A stretch of DNA of 64,000 nt, from positions 19,778,001 through 19,842,000 of the forward strand of contig NC_091976.1 of the NCBI RefSeq assembly GCF_036711975.1, written 5' to 3'. The DNA is from Onthophagus taurus (Eukaryota > Arthropoda > Insecta > Coleoptera > Scarabaeidae). The position numbers and the translations under genes are program-made. The notes below the pieces were generated by a model. The model was not told where the DNA came from. It saw only the letters and a program-made list of their open reading frames with translations, and did no database searches. Positions 1-13,900 of the stretch are shown piece after piece (within the stretch, counting starts at the first letter, position 1; each line of letters opens with the position of its first letter).

Positions 1-312
1 AGGGAAATCTCCATACCTGACTTTCTTGGATATGTACTCTTCGTTCGATCAGGTGCCAAGGCAAGAGGTCTGGAAAGTATTAGAGAAGAAAGGGGCTCCC
101 CCACAATTGATGCAGTCCATCATGTCCATGTTCCAGAGAATGAAGGGAGTGATAAGGCTGAATGGGAAGACCTCTAGCATGTTCGTCATGGAAAAAGGCG
201 TTAGACAGGGTGACAGTTTATTCCCATTGATATTTATGGATGTAATGGTGAAGACTTGCAAGAGAAGAACAGAAACTTCAGTGATCGGCATACTCAACCT
301 CAGACTAGAATA
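1..312 (+). pseudogene. Non-LTR retrotransposon reverse transcriptase fragment
   Basis: An open frame from about position 20 to 312 reads as the middle of a LINE reverse transcriptase: an F-L-D-M-Y-S-S-F-D-Q-V-P segment (RT motif with the first catalytic Asp), then a G-V-R-Q-G-D-S-L-F-P-L-I-F segment (the conserved RQGD-S-L-S-P block). The Y-x-D-D block is not reached: the frame turns into unrelated residues and stops. The copy is truncated at the window edge and at the 3' side, so it is a dead fragment. The wording resembles RTE/endonuclease-RT type LINEs, but the clade is not certain. Confidence 0.8.
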
Positions 313-784
313 GTTTTGATATCGCTCCCGCTGTTAGTTACATTGATCCAAACATGGTTGTCGATAAAATACTTCTTGCATTTAGAGCAAGATGTAAATT
401 CACAAAGTATATGCCAAATAAGAACAATAAGTACAGCATAAAATGTGTTTTAATTGGATCGATATGTTTCGGCGAATGTAGATATTTAGGGGAATGTGCA
501 TATTTTCTGGTAAATGTGAATATCGATATTGCAACAAACATTAATTAATAATTCGTTAAGAATTAACTCCAATAGTCACATGGTCTTTATGCGATACATC
601 GACGTGTTGCTTTGGGGGAATCCCTCTTTCTCCCAAAAAAAAATATTTATCATTCTATTTACTTTTACTTTTCTTATCATCATAAATGACAAATTTCTTT
701 TCTAACATCAACATAAATTTTATTGTTTTTTTTATGGCTAATTTTTAATTGATTGATTTTTATAAAATTGAATTAAACTTTTAG
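313..784. other. AT-rich intronic sequence, nothing recognised
   Basis: This stretch sits between the LINE fragment and the first visible exon of the SORL1-type gene and is presumably intron. It is AT-rich with no convincing coding frame. The last bases, a T-rich tract ending in TTTTAG at 781-784, form the splice acceptor of the next exon. Confidence 0.6.
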
Positions 785-1935
785 TTTGTATTTTCTGACA
801 CCAAAAACAAATACATCTTCGTGACTACAAATTATGGAAAAACTATAACTCCAATTAAGTTGGAGTTTACGCCAAGTGAAGTTCAATTTAGAGAAATGCA
901 TTCGAATGATATTTTGATTTTAGATAAAACGAGTCCGGATAGAACAGTAAGTTTATTTTAAATTAACTTCGTTTTTTATTGATAAATAATTTCTTGTAGT
1001 TGTGGTACTCTTCAAATTTCGGCCGAACTTTCGATATTTTGGAACAACACGTAAAATCTTTTACTTGGACAAACAATAAAAATTATTTAATCCTCCAACG
1101 AACGCTTCCATCAAATTTATCGTCGATTATGTATACGAAAATGTCACCGTTAAGTCGACAACATCTTCAACTTTTCGCTAAAGATGTTGTCGATATGTTT
1201 GTTAAGGACGATTACGTTTTTTACGTGAAAAAATCAACTTCTGACGATTTTGATTTATTTGTTTCTTATAATTTTGATTCACCAAGGCAGTGCATTTTCG
1301 ATACAGAATTAAAACGAAAATCTTACCAAGTCGTTGATGTCACGAACGATCGAGTTTTCGTTTCGATCAGCCACACAGAAATGATTTCCCATTTATACGT
1401 TTCCGATAATTTAAATGTTGAAAAAAATTCCCAAACAAACGTTAAATTAACGTTGTCTTTAGAAAATGTTTTGGCGTACTTTCATAATTCATGGCCAGAT
1501 TCTTGGTTGCAGTAAGTTTTATTATTTATTTTTCCATTTAATTTTTAATCCCTATTTTATTTTTTTTTATTAAGATTCTTTTTTAGACACATAGCTGAAG
1601 AAGCTTTTACAGACATTTACAAAGTTGAAGGGATGACAGGGATTTATATAGCATCGCAAATCGCTTATACGCCAAGAAACCAATATAATTTAGGTCCGGA
1701 AAATCTTGTTACGAAAATTACGTTCGATCATGGAGCATCGTGGAGATTGATCAGATCACCAGAACACGATAACGAGGGACAAATTATTTCTTGCGATCAA
1801 GGCAACAATTGTTCTTTACATCTTACACAACGTTTCAATCAACTTTATCCTGATACAAGAACTTTAAGTATTTTAAGCAGTAAATCTGCTCCGGGAATTT
1901 TGGTTGCTACAGGAGTTATCGGTAAAAGTTTAAAG
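785..1935 (+). CDS. SORL1: SORL1 exons coding VPS10 propeller blades
   Basis: Three exons (785-946, phase 0; 1000-1511, ending phase 2; 1587-1935, phase 0) code about 341 residues of the VPS10 beta-propeller. Blade signatures are visible: V-T-T-N-Y-G-K-T, W-Y-S-S-N-F-G-R-T-F and I-T-F-D-H-G-A-S-W (Asp-box type S/T-x-D-x-G-x-x-W motifs), plus a Y-R/K-V-E-G-x-x-G-I-Y-I-A segment typical of the SORL1 VPS10 domain. The exons begin mid-gene: there is no start codon or signal peptide. The donors at 947, 1512 and 1936 all match GTAAG. Confidence 0.93.
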
Positions 1936-4900
1936 GTAAGAATTACAATAAAACTTTGATATGAATGGACTTCGGATATAACAGACAAAATATATGCGTC
2001 TGAAGACGCACGGCTAAACCCGAAACTTTCTAGGTCTAGTTTTAGTTCCGTTTTTGTATTAGCACTGTTACTAGAACTAACACTAGATCTAGAACTAGAA
2101 ACATTCGGGTTTATCACCACGTCTCTTAAGACTGCTAAACCGAAATGTTTCTAGGTTTAATTCTAGTTTTACTCGAACTAAAACGCTGTTCCTGAAAAAT
2201 TGGCCCAATTTTTCAGGAATCCTTTTTTGGGGAAATACTATCTTTGGATAGCATTTATTACCATCCGCACAAAATGTGAACATGAGGGTAATATTCTCTT
2301 TTGATGAGGTCTGTTCAATAATGTACACGTTTTTTGCTCCTTTTGTCGCATAGACCTTCCCTGTGGACGGACATATATTAAAACTTGTTTCATCGCCATT
2401 AAATATTCTATTAGGATCTTTTAGTACACTTTCTAAATTTCTTTCCTTTATTTATCCCTCTATCTCTTTAAACCATTTTCTTATCTCGTTTTCTGACACT
2501 CAACTGCTTGCTGCGGTTACTCCTTCAGAGGTCCTAAATGTAACATCAGGTTGACGATTCCTGGTTTGTTATTTGCAATGGATTTTTCCTTGGATTTTCT
2601 TTCAGAAAGTTCTGAACGGTCATTAATATCTTCTCTTTATTGCTAGAAAAATCTCCATTAGCCATCTCCTTTATCCAATATGCTAAACAAGTTTCCTCAT
2701 TTTCAGTTAAAACGGGGCAAGGCCCAAAATTCTCTTTAATCCCTGCATGTTTGATTTTAAAATCAAGTGTTGATTTGGACACATTATATTTGTTGGCAAT
2801 ATCTCTTAGAGAAGATTTACCTTTCTACATTTCTTGAATCGCCAACAACATGTGTCTGGGATCATATGATCGCCTTTTGACCATTTTTGGTAACCTTTAA
2901 GGAATAATAAGGCACATAAGCAAAAGTAGAAATGTTAAATATAGGTGTTCGACTGTTGTCCAATAACTACGTCGACTTACAATTTTATAGTTATAGCTGT
3001 TGGATGTAGTTTCCAATGATTAAAATCCATACAACTATGTTGCACCATTCTAGAAACCATAAACTACATTTTGAAGTTAGATAATAATCATCACTTATCT
3101 TAATGTTTCACAATCAACCTCACAAAAAAAACACAAACCTTGTCAAAACCTTTAGCAAAATGACTTGCAGTAGCACCGCCGATGTTCAGGTTAACTTAAC
3201 ACGTCAGATTTCGGCAACACCACAGCCATCTCATAATTTAGGTATCAATCTACCACCAACAATCGACTATAATATACAAACCTGCTCAAAGTTCTTGTTT
3301 CTAAAAACTAAATCTGGGCTGTCCAATAACTGGCACCTTTCAATAATTGTATGGTTTACCCTAGGTTGTTATATATTTTGAACCAACACTAGATTCATCG
3401 CACCGAGAGATATCATGGATCTTTCACGGTGCAGGCTATAAAGCTTTGGAATAGTTTATCCACGGAAATACGCAACACTCGGAGTTTTCTAACATTTAAG
3501 GTCTGCTTAAGGGATTATCTATTAACACTGCAATTATCTGAATCTAACTCTTGATGTCACCTGCTTCTCTTCTCTTTTCCTTTTTTTTTTTCTTTTCTCT
3601 TTTTTTTCTCCTCTCTATCAACTGTACTCGTGTTTCTTCTTTTTTTTCCTTTTCCTCTGCTCTTTTTCTTCTTTTTACTTAAATGTTGAATTACTTAATA
3701 ATGCCATATTGATTATTTTTTTTTTACATACATTGCTGGTTGGGTCTTTTAGAAGACATCGCTCTTGGCGATAAACTGACCTTTTGTCAACATACACTAT
3801 TAATTCATTCATTTATGTATTTATATATATTATTTTTCTCCTGTATAAGCTATGTGGCAATAAACTTATTATTATTATTATCTAGAACTAGAAATATTCG
3901 GGTTTAGCCTCACCTCTCTTAAGACGGCTATTTATGATTATGATTAAGCCCGAACGTTTCTAGTTTTAAGTCTAGTGTTAGTTCTAATACTCGAAATAAA
4001 ACTAGAACTAACACTAGACCTAGAACTAGAAAGTTTCGGGTTTAGCCGTGCGTCTGAAGACGTGTTAGTTCTAGTTTTAATTGTGATTCAGTTCATTCAG
4101 TGCTAGGTTGTCATATATTTTTATTGAACTAACACTTCTAGATCTAGTGTTAGTTCTAGTGGTGGAACGGATATCCGGCAGATATCCGGTATCCGCCCTA
4201 TCCGGCTATTTTTTAAAATCAAAAAGAAATAGATTTTTGAAATGATCGACAATTTTTTCGAATTTTGCAATTTTCGCCGATTATCTAAGTGTTAAAAATT
4301 CCTATAAAATCCAGTTCTTGGAATTTGAGTATGAGAATTTCGCAAAGTGTTAATAAAAGTGTCATCTTTCCAATGAACCAACACGTTTTGAAAAATAACT
4401 TTTAGTTTTTGAGAAAACAGTATTTGAAGTTTTGATTAATTTTTCGATGTTGCAATTTTCGTCGATAACTTGCAAAATTCGCTATAAAATTAATTTCTTG
4501 AAGTATCATTGTGGAAATATCACCAATCATTAACTAAAGTATCCTCTTTTTAATGCAAAAAGCCGTTTTAAAAAATCACTTTCACTTCTTGAGAAATAAA
4601 TTTTTGAAATGATCGACAATTTTCTCGAATTTTGCAATTTTCGCCGATTAAGTTTTAAAAATTCATATAAAATCCATTTCTTGGAATATGAGTAGGAAAA
4701 TTTCCCAAAGTGTTAATAAGAGTGTCCTCATTCCAACGAACCAACACGTTTTGAAAAATAACTTTTAGTTTTTGAGAAAACAATATTTGACGTTTTGATA
4801 AAATTTTCGATGTTGCAATTTTCATCGATAACTTACAAAATTCGCTATAAAATTAATTTCTTGAAGGGTCCTTGTGGAAATATCACCAATTATTAATTAA

Positions 4901-7900
4901 AGTATCCTCTTTTTAATACAAAAAGCCGTTTTGAAAAATCAGTTTCAGTTCTTGAGAAAAAAATTTTTGAAATGATCGACAATTTTCTCGAATTTTGCAA
5001 TTTTCGCCGATTAAGTTTTAAAAATTCATATAAAATCCATTTCTTGGAATATGAGTATGAAAATATCCCAAAATGTTAATAAAAGTGTCCTCTTTCTAAT
5101 GAACCAACACGTTTTGAAAAATAACTTTTAGTTTTTGAGAAAACAATATTTGAAGTTTTGATACAATTTTCGTCGATAACTTGCAAAATTCGCTATAAAA
5201 TTAATTTCTTCAAGGATCCTTGTGGAAATATCACCAATTATTAAAATATCCTCTTTTTAGAGTTGCTTCGTTAGTTATATTAGCATCAAAAAAATTCATT
5301 TTGTGTCTTGGATCCAAATAAGATGACATACCTATCTTATCAGCTTTCTTATTAATTTCATTTTTATTCAAATATCACAATAATGTGGCAATGTAGCAAT
5401 CACCATGTTCCACCACTAGTTAATTCTAATGCTGGTGTTAGTTCTTGTTTTAGTTGATATTCAGCGTTAGATTATAGTACATTTTTATTGAACTAAAACT
5501 AGAACTAACTAACACAGAACACAACTCTGTGTCATATTTCGTTATATCGAGGTTTTACTATATTTGTTTTAATCCAAAATAATTTTTTAATCACTTTTTT
5601 ATATATTAAGGGTCATTTTGGAGTATATATAAGTACGGATGCTGGATTAACATGGCGTCAATCATTAAAAGATCTTCACTTTTTCAACATGGGTGATCAC
5701 GGAGGTTTGTTAACCGCCGTTAAATATTATAAAACTCGTCATGATACAAACAGTTTGTTGTATTCCACTGATATGGGTGAGAAATGGGAGGAAAAAGAAT
5801 TCGATAAGGAATCGATTCGTTTATATGGGTTGATGACCGAACCGGGAGCGAATACTACCGTTTTTACTTTATTTGGATCGAAAGTAGAGCAGCATCAATG
5901 GATTATTGTAAAAATTGATTTGAAAAATGTTTTTAAATATAATTGTACGGATCTTGATTATAAAACTTGGTCTCCGAGTGTAAGCGTTGACGGTCGACGA
6001 CTTATTCCGTGCCCTTTGGGTAAACAACAAACATACAAAAGACGAATTCCTCACGCTGAATGCTACATTGGAACAAATTATGATATGCCAATATCTGAAG
6101 AACCTTGCGCTTGCACAGCAACTGATTATGAATGCGATTTTGGTTTTATGCAGGATGAAAGTCACGGTCATTGCATAAGAAATAAAAGCTCGAAGTTTGA
6201 TCCATATGAAATTCCCGAAATGTGCCAACCCGGACAAATGTATAATAGGACGAAAGGATATAGAAAGATTTCCGGCGATGTTTGTTCAAAGGGTTATTAC
6301 GATTTTTACGCCCCCGATGTAATTCCATGCCCTTTCAAAGAAATTCCAACATTTTTATTGATAGCTCAAAGAGATCGAATAATTCGTTTGAATCCTGTTA
6401 CCCGTCAAAAAGAAGATCTTCCTGTCGCGGATTTCCGAAACGTAATAGCCATCGATTTTGATATGAAAAATAATTGCGTTTTTTGGGCCGATATTATTAA
6501 AGACCATATTGGAAGGCAATGTTTAGATGGAAAATCGCCAAATGAAATTTTGATCAATTCGAATTTATCGTCGGTTGAAGGAATGTCTTACGATTGGATA
6601 TCGAAAAATTTATATTTTGTTGATGGAAGAGATGCAAAAATTGAATTAATTCGCGTCGATGTTCCACAACCAAGACATTATCGCCGAACAATTTTAACAC
6701 CACCAATTTTAAAGAAACCTAGAGGTATAATCGTTCATCCAATCGCCGAGTTCTTATTTTGGACAGATTGGGCATCACATCCCTCGATTTCAAAAGCTAA
6801 TTTAAACGGTACGAATGTAACCCAACTTTTTAAATCACCAGTAATCGAATGGCCAAATGGAATCACCATCGATTACATCGCCGAAAGAATTTATTGGGTT
6901 GACGCTAAATTAGATTACATTGGAAGTTCTGACTTTTATGGAAACAAATTTAATAAAGTCCTCCATGATTCTATATATGTAATGCATCCATTTTCCGTCG
7001 CTGTGTTTAAAGATACGATGTATTGGGATGATTGGAAGAGAAATTCGATTTTTAGCGCCGATAAAGATCACGGAATCGGTATTGATACTTTAGCAAACGA
7101 AATCCACGGTTTAATGGAAATGAAAATTTACGCCCACAGTATCCAAGATGGCACAAACGCATGCGCAAACTCAACTTGTCAATACATTTGCGTTTCTGTT
7201 AATCAAAAACCAGTTTGTTTATGTCCCGATGGTTTCGACATGAAAGATGGAAAATGCGTTTGTCCAGGTGGTAGCGTACCAAACGCGAATATGAGTTGTC
7301 CTAAATACCAAAGTACTTGCAGTTTCAAATATTTCGCTTGCAAGTCTGGGCAGTGTATTCCAAAAAGTTGGCAATGCGATAACGAAAATGATTGCGCGGA
7401 AGGTGAAGATGAAAAGAATTGTGAAAGCGCAACTTGTGCCCCTAATTATTTCGCTTGCGATAATGGTCTGTGTCTTCCGACTTATTGGAGATGCGATTTC
7501 GATAAAGATTGTCCCGATGGTGCTGATGAAAGAAATTGTCCCGTTCAAAATTGTACTCAATCTCAATTTAAATGCAACAATGGAAGATGTATTTCAAATC
7601 ATTGGAAATGCGATGGTGAAAATGATTGCAGAGATAATTCCGATGAACTTAATTGTTTCGATTCAGTCCCAGCTGTATGCAAGACAGATGAATTTAAATG
7701 TACAACTGGAGGAATTTCTTGTATCCCATTGTCTTGGTATTGCGATGGTGAAAATGACTGTTCGGATCATTCAGATGAGGCACAATGTAATAACTTAACT
7801 TGTTCTGAGTATCAATTTAAATGCGGCGGACCAAATGAAAAATGTATTGTAAAACAATGGGTTTGTGATGGGGATAAAGATTGTCCAGATGGTTCTGATG

Positions 7901-10900
7901 AAAAGAATTGTACTGAATCAACATCAACTGTTGAACCAACCCCGGTTTCAACATATAATTGCCACGAATGGATGTTTAAATGTGACAGTCAACTTTGTAT
8001 ACCTTATTGGTGGAAATGTGACATGGCCATTGATTGTGATGATGGAAGTGACGAAGCTGGTTGTTATTATCCAACAACAACGGCGACAAATTTAAATGTA
8101 ACAGCTTCTGAAATTCCTTGGAGTTCTTCAACATGTGCAGCAAATCAATTTCAATGTGTTAGCGGTTATTGCATAAGTTCTTCTTGGGTTTGTGACGGTA
8201 TGGCTGATTGCGAGGATCGAGAAGATGAGTTACATTGCCCGATTGCGCCGAAATGTTCTTTGGATCAATACACTTGTCGTTTTGATGGTTCTTGCATTTC
8301 ATTATCTAAAGTTTGTGATGGAAATATCGATTGTTTAAATGGGCAAGATGAGGAATCTTGTACTTATAATCATAACGTTCCTGAAATACCTGCTCCGCCG
8401 ACTTGTTCGATTGGTTTCTTCCCGTGTGATGTAAATATTTGTCATCCCATGGCTCAAAGATGCGATGGATTCCAACATTGCGCTGATGGTTTCGATGAAA
8501 ATAATTGTACAAATGTTGACCGTTATTATCAAGTCTTACAAATGGGTATTGAAGATAGGGGTAGAACGGAATCCTCTTTATTCTTGTATTGGTGGATTGC
8601 AATGCCAGAAAATGAAAAACTAGAATTCCTTCCATCAATAAGTATGATTGGAAATAATACTTGGCAAAATGGAACTTGGATAGATACATCAAATTACACG
8701 TTTAAAAATTTAGAACCTTTTACCCATTATAACATGACTGTTTATGTTCGTGTTGCGAACACCACAAGAGTTTTTCCGCCAGCGAAGTTTTATCCATCAA
8801 TGACAACGGAAGGTGTACCGAGTATTCCACTAAACGTTACTGTTAACCAAGTGAATGCTTCTCACGTTTTGGTTTCTTGGAACCAACCCACTCACGTTCA
8901 TGGAGTTATTAAAGCGTACGAAGTTGGATTTTACCCCCCTTCCCCACCCATTCACATTACACAACACAACAATTCAACTTCAATGATGTTAGACCCCGAT
9001 TTTGAAACGGGAGTAAAATATTCCTTCTACGTTATCGCCCATAACGCTAAACATTCTAGTGGATTATCTGAAGTTGTAACAATCGTTTTTGACAAGGATG
9101 CTGAAGTTGAGGCTGTTGAAAATTTAAGGGTTACCGCTCAAGATGAGCATAATATTTCGTTAGCGTGGGATTATGAGAAACGGTACGATGAATTTTTGGT
9201 AGAAATTACTGTCAGATCGCCTTATCCAAAATTGCAACCAAGAAGAACAAATACAACGAAAATTGATATTAAGAATTTATCGCCTAGTGTTTTGTATCAA
9301 TTCGAGGTAAGTTAATTTTTTTCAATTATCATTTTTTATTCGGAGAAAAGAAACTCTATAATGTGTCAAATATATCTTGTTGGGGGATAGAAAAATACAT
9401 TTAACTATAATGTCAAAAGTATGCAAACCATCTTAACCTGGAAGAACGCGCGCGTGAGTAAAATATGCCCAGGTAATTTTTAAAGACAATTTATTACGTA
9501 ATCGACTTAATTATGATATTGGGGTTCTTTATACCTTAATCAACCCTAGTTTTATTGTTTTTTTGTATATTTCGTAACCTTTGTAAAAGAATCGCGTTAA
9601 AACTGTTAAACGAGGTTTAGCCATTCTGAAGATTCTGATTCAGAAAATGATTATATTATTGAAAGTGATCATGACGCAGCCAAAGAACTATTATCATGGG
9701 CGCAATGGTACGCAATGGAAAAAAGATGTTTTTTCCAAAAAATGTAAGGAATCAGTTATAATTTAGTATCCAATAGACCTCGGCCTAAAGGAGACGCAGA
9801 AAATTCCTTACCAACAATAGACGCTTGGAATTGTATGATCACTATAGGTAAAATTCACCTACAGTTTTCACAAGAACAAGGCGCAATATTTGGATTGTTA
9901 TATGTAGCCTAATATAACAAGTACTGAAATCAGCACATCTAAATACGCATGATTTATGTTCAAAAGATGGGTCAATAATGGATCTGTTCATTTCCTGTAT
10001 GTCCAGAATTGATGAGGTGAGAGATCGGACTGAAAGAAGAAAGATTGTTAAAATGGCACCTCTCTGAGATGTTCTTTCAAAGTTACAGGAAAATATGCAT
10101 GAAAAACGATTGATGAAAAATTGGAATCGTTCCATGGAAGATGTTCGTTCCGCCAATACATAAAGACCAAATCTGCTGGGTTATGGAATTAAAATATTTT
10201 TGCTTTTTACTGCCCAAAATTATTATACGAATCATCAGGCAACAGATCCATACGACACAAATTATGATCAAATTTTCATTGTAGAAAGTCTTGTGACATC
10301 CATTGTTAAAAGACGGAGGAATGTTACAATGGATAATTGATTCATGAGCATTTGCATGATGGATACTTTATTAGTAAAACATAAAGTTACGTGTGTTGGT
10401 ACACTCCATAAAAGTAAATGCAAAATTCCGAATGAGTTTATGACTACAAAAGGAAAAAATAGAATGTTACTACATATTCAATTTCTAGAAAATCAAGAAA
10501 TTCGTGAAAATATTTCAAAAGTATTGATGAATCCTAAGAAAACTTAGAAATCTTTAGAAACACTTTAAAATCTATAACGTTTTTTGGAAATCCATGACCA
10601 GAAAACGGTTGGACACCAACTGGAAATCGTTGGAAGGTTCACGTTGTCTAAGGATGATGAAACAATCTGGACAGATAAGCCAGTACGTTCCAAATTTGCG
10701 AGATATCAACGTTATCAGAGAAAACCCTGGACCTAGAGGAGCGAGGCATAACAGATATCTTGAAATTATTTTCGCTCTTCATAACTGATGAAATAATCGG
10801 TGAAATAGTTCAACATACGAATGAAGAGATAGATCACGCAGCTACTATGGTATGGATGCTTCGTTTATTTCACATACCAATGATGTCGAACTTGAAGCCT

Positions 10901-13900
10901 ACCTTGGCTTAATGAGTGGTGTATTGGAGAAGTCTACACTGAGTACCAAAGACGTATTTTCAAAAGTCTATGGACCTGCAATTTTTCGATGCACCATTGC
11001 CAGATTTCAGTTTCTTCTGGAAAAAAGCACATTTTACGACAAAATTACCAGGGAACTCAAATGTCAGTATTGATGAGACTATGTTCGGGTTTCGTGAGCT
11101 CTGCCCTTTCAAAATGTATCTGCCTTCAAAATCTGACAAATACGGCTTGAAAATAATATCACTCTGTGACGCAAAAAATTTTTATTTCTGCGGTGGAATA
11201 CCGTAGATTGGCAAAGAAATAATAAAGAAAAAAGGCGACCTGTGGTTTTACCCATCCAATATGTTTTGCAACTCACAGAACAACTGAATATAACAGCCGA
11301 CAACGTGTTTGCCTCAATTGAGGTTGTAGAAGAGCTTCAGAAAAGAAGTCTAACTTTAAAAGTAGTACTTATCTCTTCAACGCATTACTTTGGACAAATA
11401 AACGAGATGTCCAAAATACCAGAAATTATTGAGTTATAACATGACAAAAGGGGGAGTGGATATTTTGGACAAATTATGCCATGCTTATACAACATTAAGA
11501 AAAACCAATCGATATTTGCGATATTTTTTTGGTATGTTGGATATTCCAGCAATCAACAGCCTGATATTTTATAGGTGGAATATTGACAATGAACCATGCC
11601 CCAACGACATTCGTTCTATGTTTCTAAAAGACCACTAGACCAGATACGTGAACCAGCGCTTACCCAAAAATCTTCGAGGAAACATCAGCCACCTTTTAGA
11701 AAAAAAGAACTGGAAACGTCTGTATCTACAGTCGAAAAAAAAAAACAACAACAAAGAGGAAGCGGTACGACTACTGTACAAATGACAGAAAAGGCAACTC
11801 CTTTTGTTTAAAATGTAATAATTCTTTGTGTGGGCATCACAAAGTAATCATCGACATAGGCTCGAACTTACAAGCAATATGCTATACATGATTCACAAAG
11901 TTACGGTATTCTTGTACTAACCTTTGCACCCAAGTACGAGCCTAATCCTCAAAATATTCAAAAACATTTTGAAGGTTCAAGTTGCCTTGGTATTTGTGAC
12001 CTTGGGGCGGCTGACGTTTTTGAAGTCGACCAAGGTTACTTCTTCCAATCGTTTTAAGCGAGATAGGCTCGAACTCTCAATCAATATGCTATGCATTAGG
12101 ATTCACAAAATTTTGGTATTCTCGAAGTAAAGTACGAACCTATCTCGTTTGATACGGATGGATAAAGTAACCTCGGCCGACTTCGAAGTTGTCAGCCGTC
12201 CCAGAATATTTCGAATACCAGACGAATACGGATCTTCATGATACTTGGAGAATAAATCGAATCTTTGGTATGCTAATCATAAATGCATTAACGGCGATAT
12301 ACAATAACATAAATCCAACAAAAAATGTGTACAGGAGAGATTACCTGAAATCCATTGCTTTGGAGTTATGTTAACAACATTTACAATATCAACAATCAAT
12401 TGTACCAAGGCTGTAGTTGAAGAAGAAATACCATGATCAGAAAACGCTTGGACACCAACTGAGAATCTTCTAGAAATCTTCAGAAATGTTCAACAAAATT
12501 TTGAAAGTCGTTTCTGTATGTTTAAAATGCTATCAGTATGTAGAAAGTGACAGCAGCAGCTAAAAACTTAAAAATTAATAAATTTATAAAAATACGTAGG
12601 CGCGAGTTTTTTCCTGTTTATCATATAGTCGACCACGCTCAGTGGGGACAGATTGTTAAACGAGTGATGTTCATCAGAGTCATATCGTTATGGCTGCGCA
12701 TCACCATATAAAGTACATGAAAGCTGAGCGGATCTGCCTGTTGCCAGGGTACTTACAGTGCAATGCCAATTACAAGACGATATTTGAAGAGTTTACGCCT
12801 TTTGGAGAGTGCTGAAGGATAAAACAACAACAAATGGCAGAAAAGGCAACTCCTTTTCTTCAAAATGTAATAATTCTTTGTGTGGGGAACACAAAGTAAT
12901 CATCGAGATAGGCTCGAACTTACAAGCATTATGCTATACGTGATTCACAAACTTTTGGTAATCTCGAACTAACCTTTGCACCCAAATACGAGCCTTGAAA
13001 CGGATGGAAAAAGTAACCTTCGAAGATGTCAGCCGCCCCAGAATATTTCGAATACTAGAGAATACCAGTTCATGATACTTGAAGAAATCCATGATCAGAA
13101 AATGCTTGAACTTGGAGAACTTGCAAATAATCCGCAGTTAGCAGGTATTCCATATTTCCAACAAGATTGCGTTCCACCATACTGCGGACTAGGAGTTCGC
13201 GCTTTCCTCAATGATGAGTTTGGTGATTGGATAAGGAGAATTAATCAATGCGGTACGATGTCGCCTTTTGGAAAGTCCTGAAGAATAAAGTGTTTGCTAC
13301 CTCACTACATGATATTCAATACTTGAAACAGAAAATTGAAGAAGAAGGCGAAGCTTTTCTTTGACCTGCAGATCCGTTATGTATTGAGGAAAGTGGTATA
13401 CAGTTTGAACACAAGATGTAACACAAACCAAAGTTTTGAACAGTCATTGTTTTTATTAATTTATTAATATCGGTGAACTGACCCTTTCTCCATCCTATAT
13501 GTCGGTTAATTTATTCTTGTATATTTGACTCTATTGTCCATACACATCAAAAAGTACCGAGCACGACCTGCCGGGTTAATTACCTGTGATATGATAGAAT
13601 TAGAAAATACTAAAAAGTCGCTGAATCTAAACGAGTCATTACTTCAGTACAGATCATACTTTATCTGTGTTAATCTGAAAAGAACACCTGTACAAATAAT
13701 TGTGGGTCTTTTCACTCCACTAATGATTATGAATTCGAGTTGAATGCTTTACATTGTCCAAATTAGTTTCTTTTCTCCTATTTGAACAATCTAATTTCCA
13801 CATCTTGGGTTCTTTAACATAAATGTATTAAAAATAAATTTTTTTTAAGGTGAGATCAGTTCACAAACAATTTAAAGGTCCATACAGTTACATAGCAACA

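Larger units (their letters stand above)
4157..5418. mobile_element. Non-autonomous hAT element with 12-bp TIRs and 8-bp TSD
   Basis: The termini TAGTGGTGGAAC (4157-4168) and GTTCCACCACTA (5407-5418) are perfect 12-bp inverted repeats. They are flanked by GTTAGTTC (4149-4156) and GTTAATTC (5419-5426), an 8-bp target duplication with one mismatch, as expected for hAT. Just inside the left end is a GATATCCGG-rich segment, repeated near 48985 and 49520. The right end retains a fragment of hAT transposase in antisense (5262-5400). Most of the interior is a satellite-like tandem array. The element is too short and too broken to be autonomous. Confidence 0.8.
3884..5526. repeat. CTAGAAC-rich palindromic repeat, copy 2, split by a hAT insertion
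   Basis: The left part (3884-4156) and right part (5419-5526) use the same words as the 1974-2190 repeat: CTAGAACTAG, AACTAACACTAGA, TTCGGGTTTAGCC and GCGTCTGAAGACG. A T-T-T-T-T-A-T-T-G-A-A-C-T-A-A segment occurs in both. The two parts are separated by the 1262-bp hAT-type element described separately, which therefore inserted into an older copy of this repeat. Confidence 0.55.

Noticed and set aside
5869..6237. 122-codon antisense frame inside the SORL1 giant exon
   Set aside because: Mirror of a strongly supported coding exon; no family similarity.
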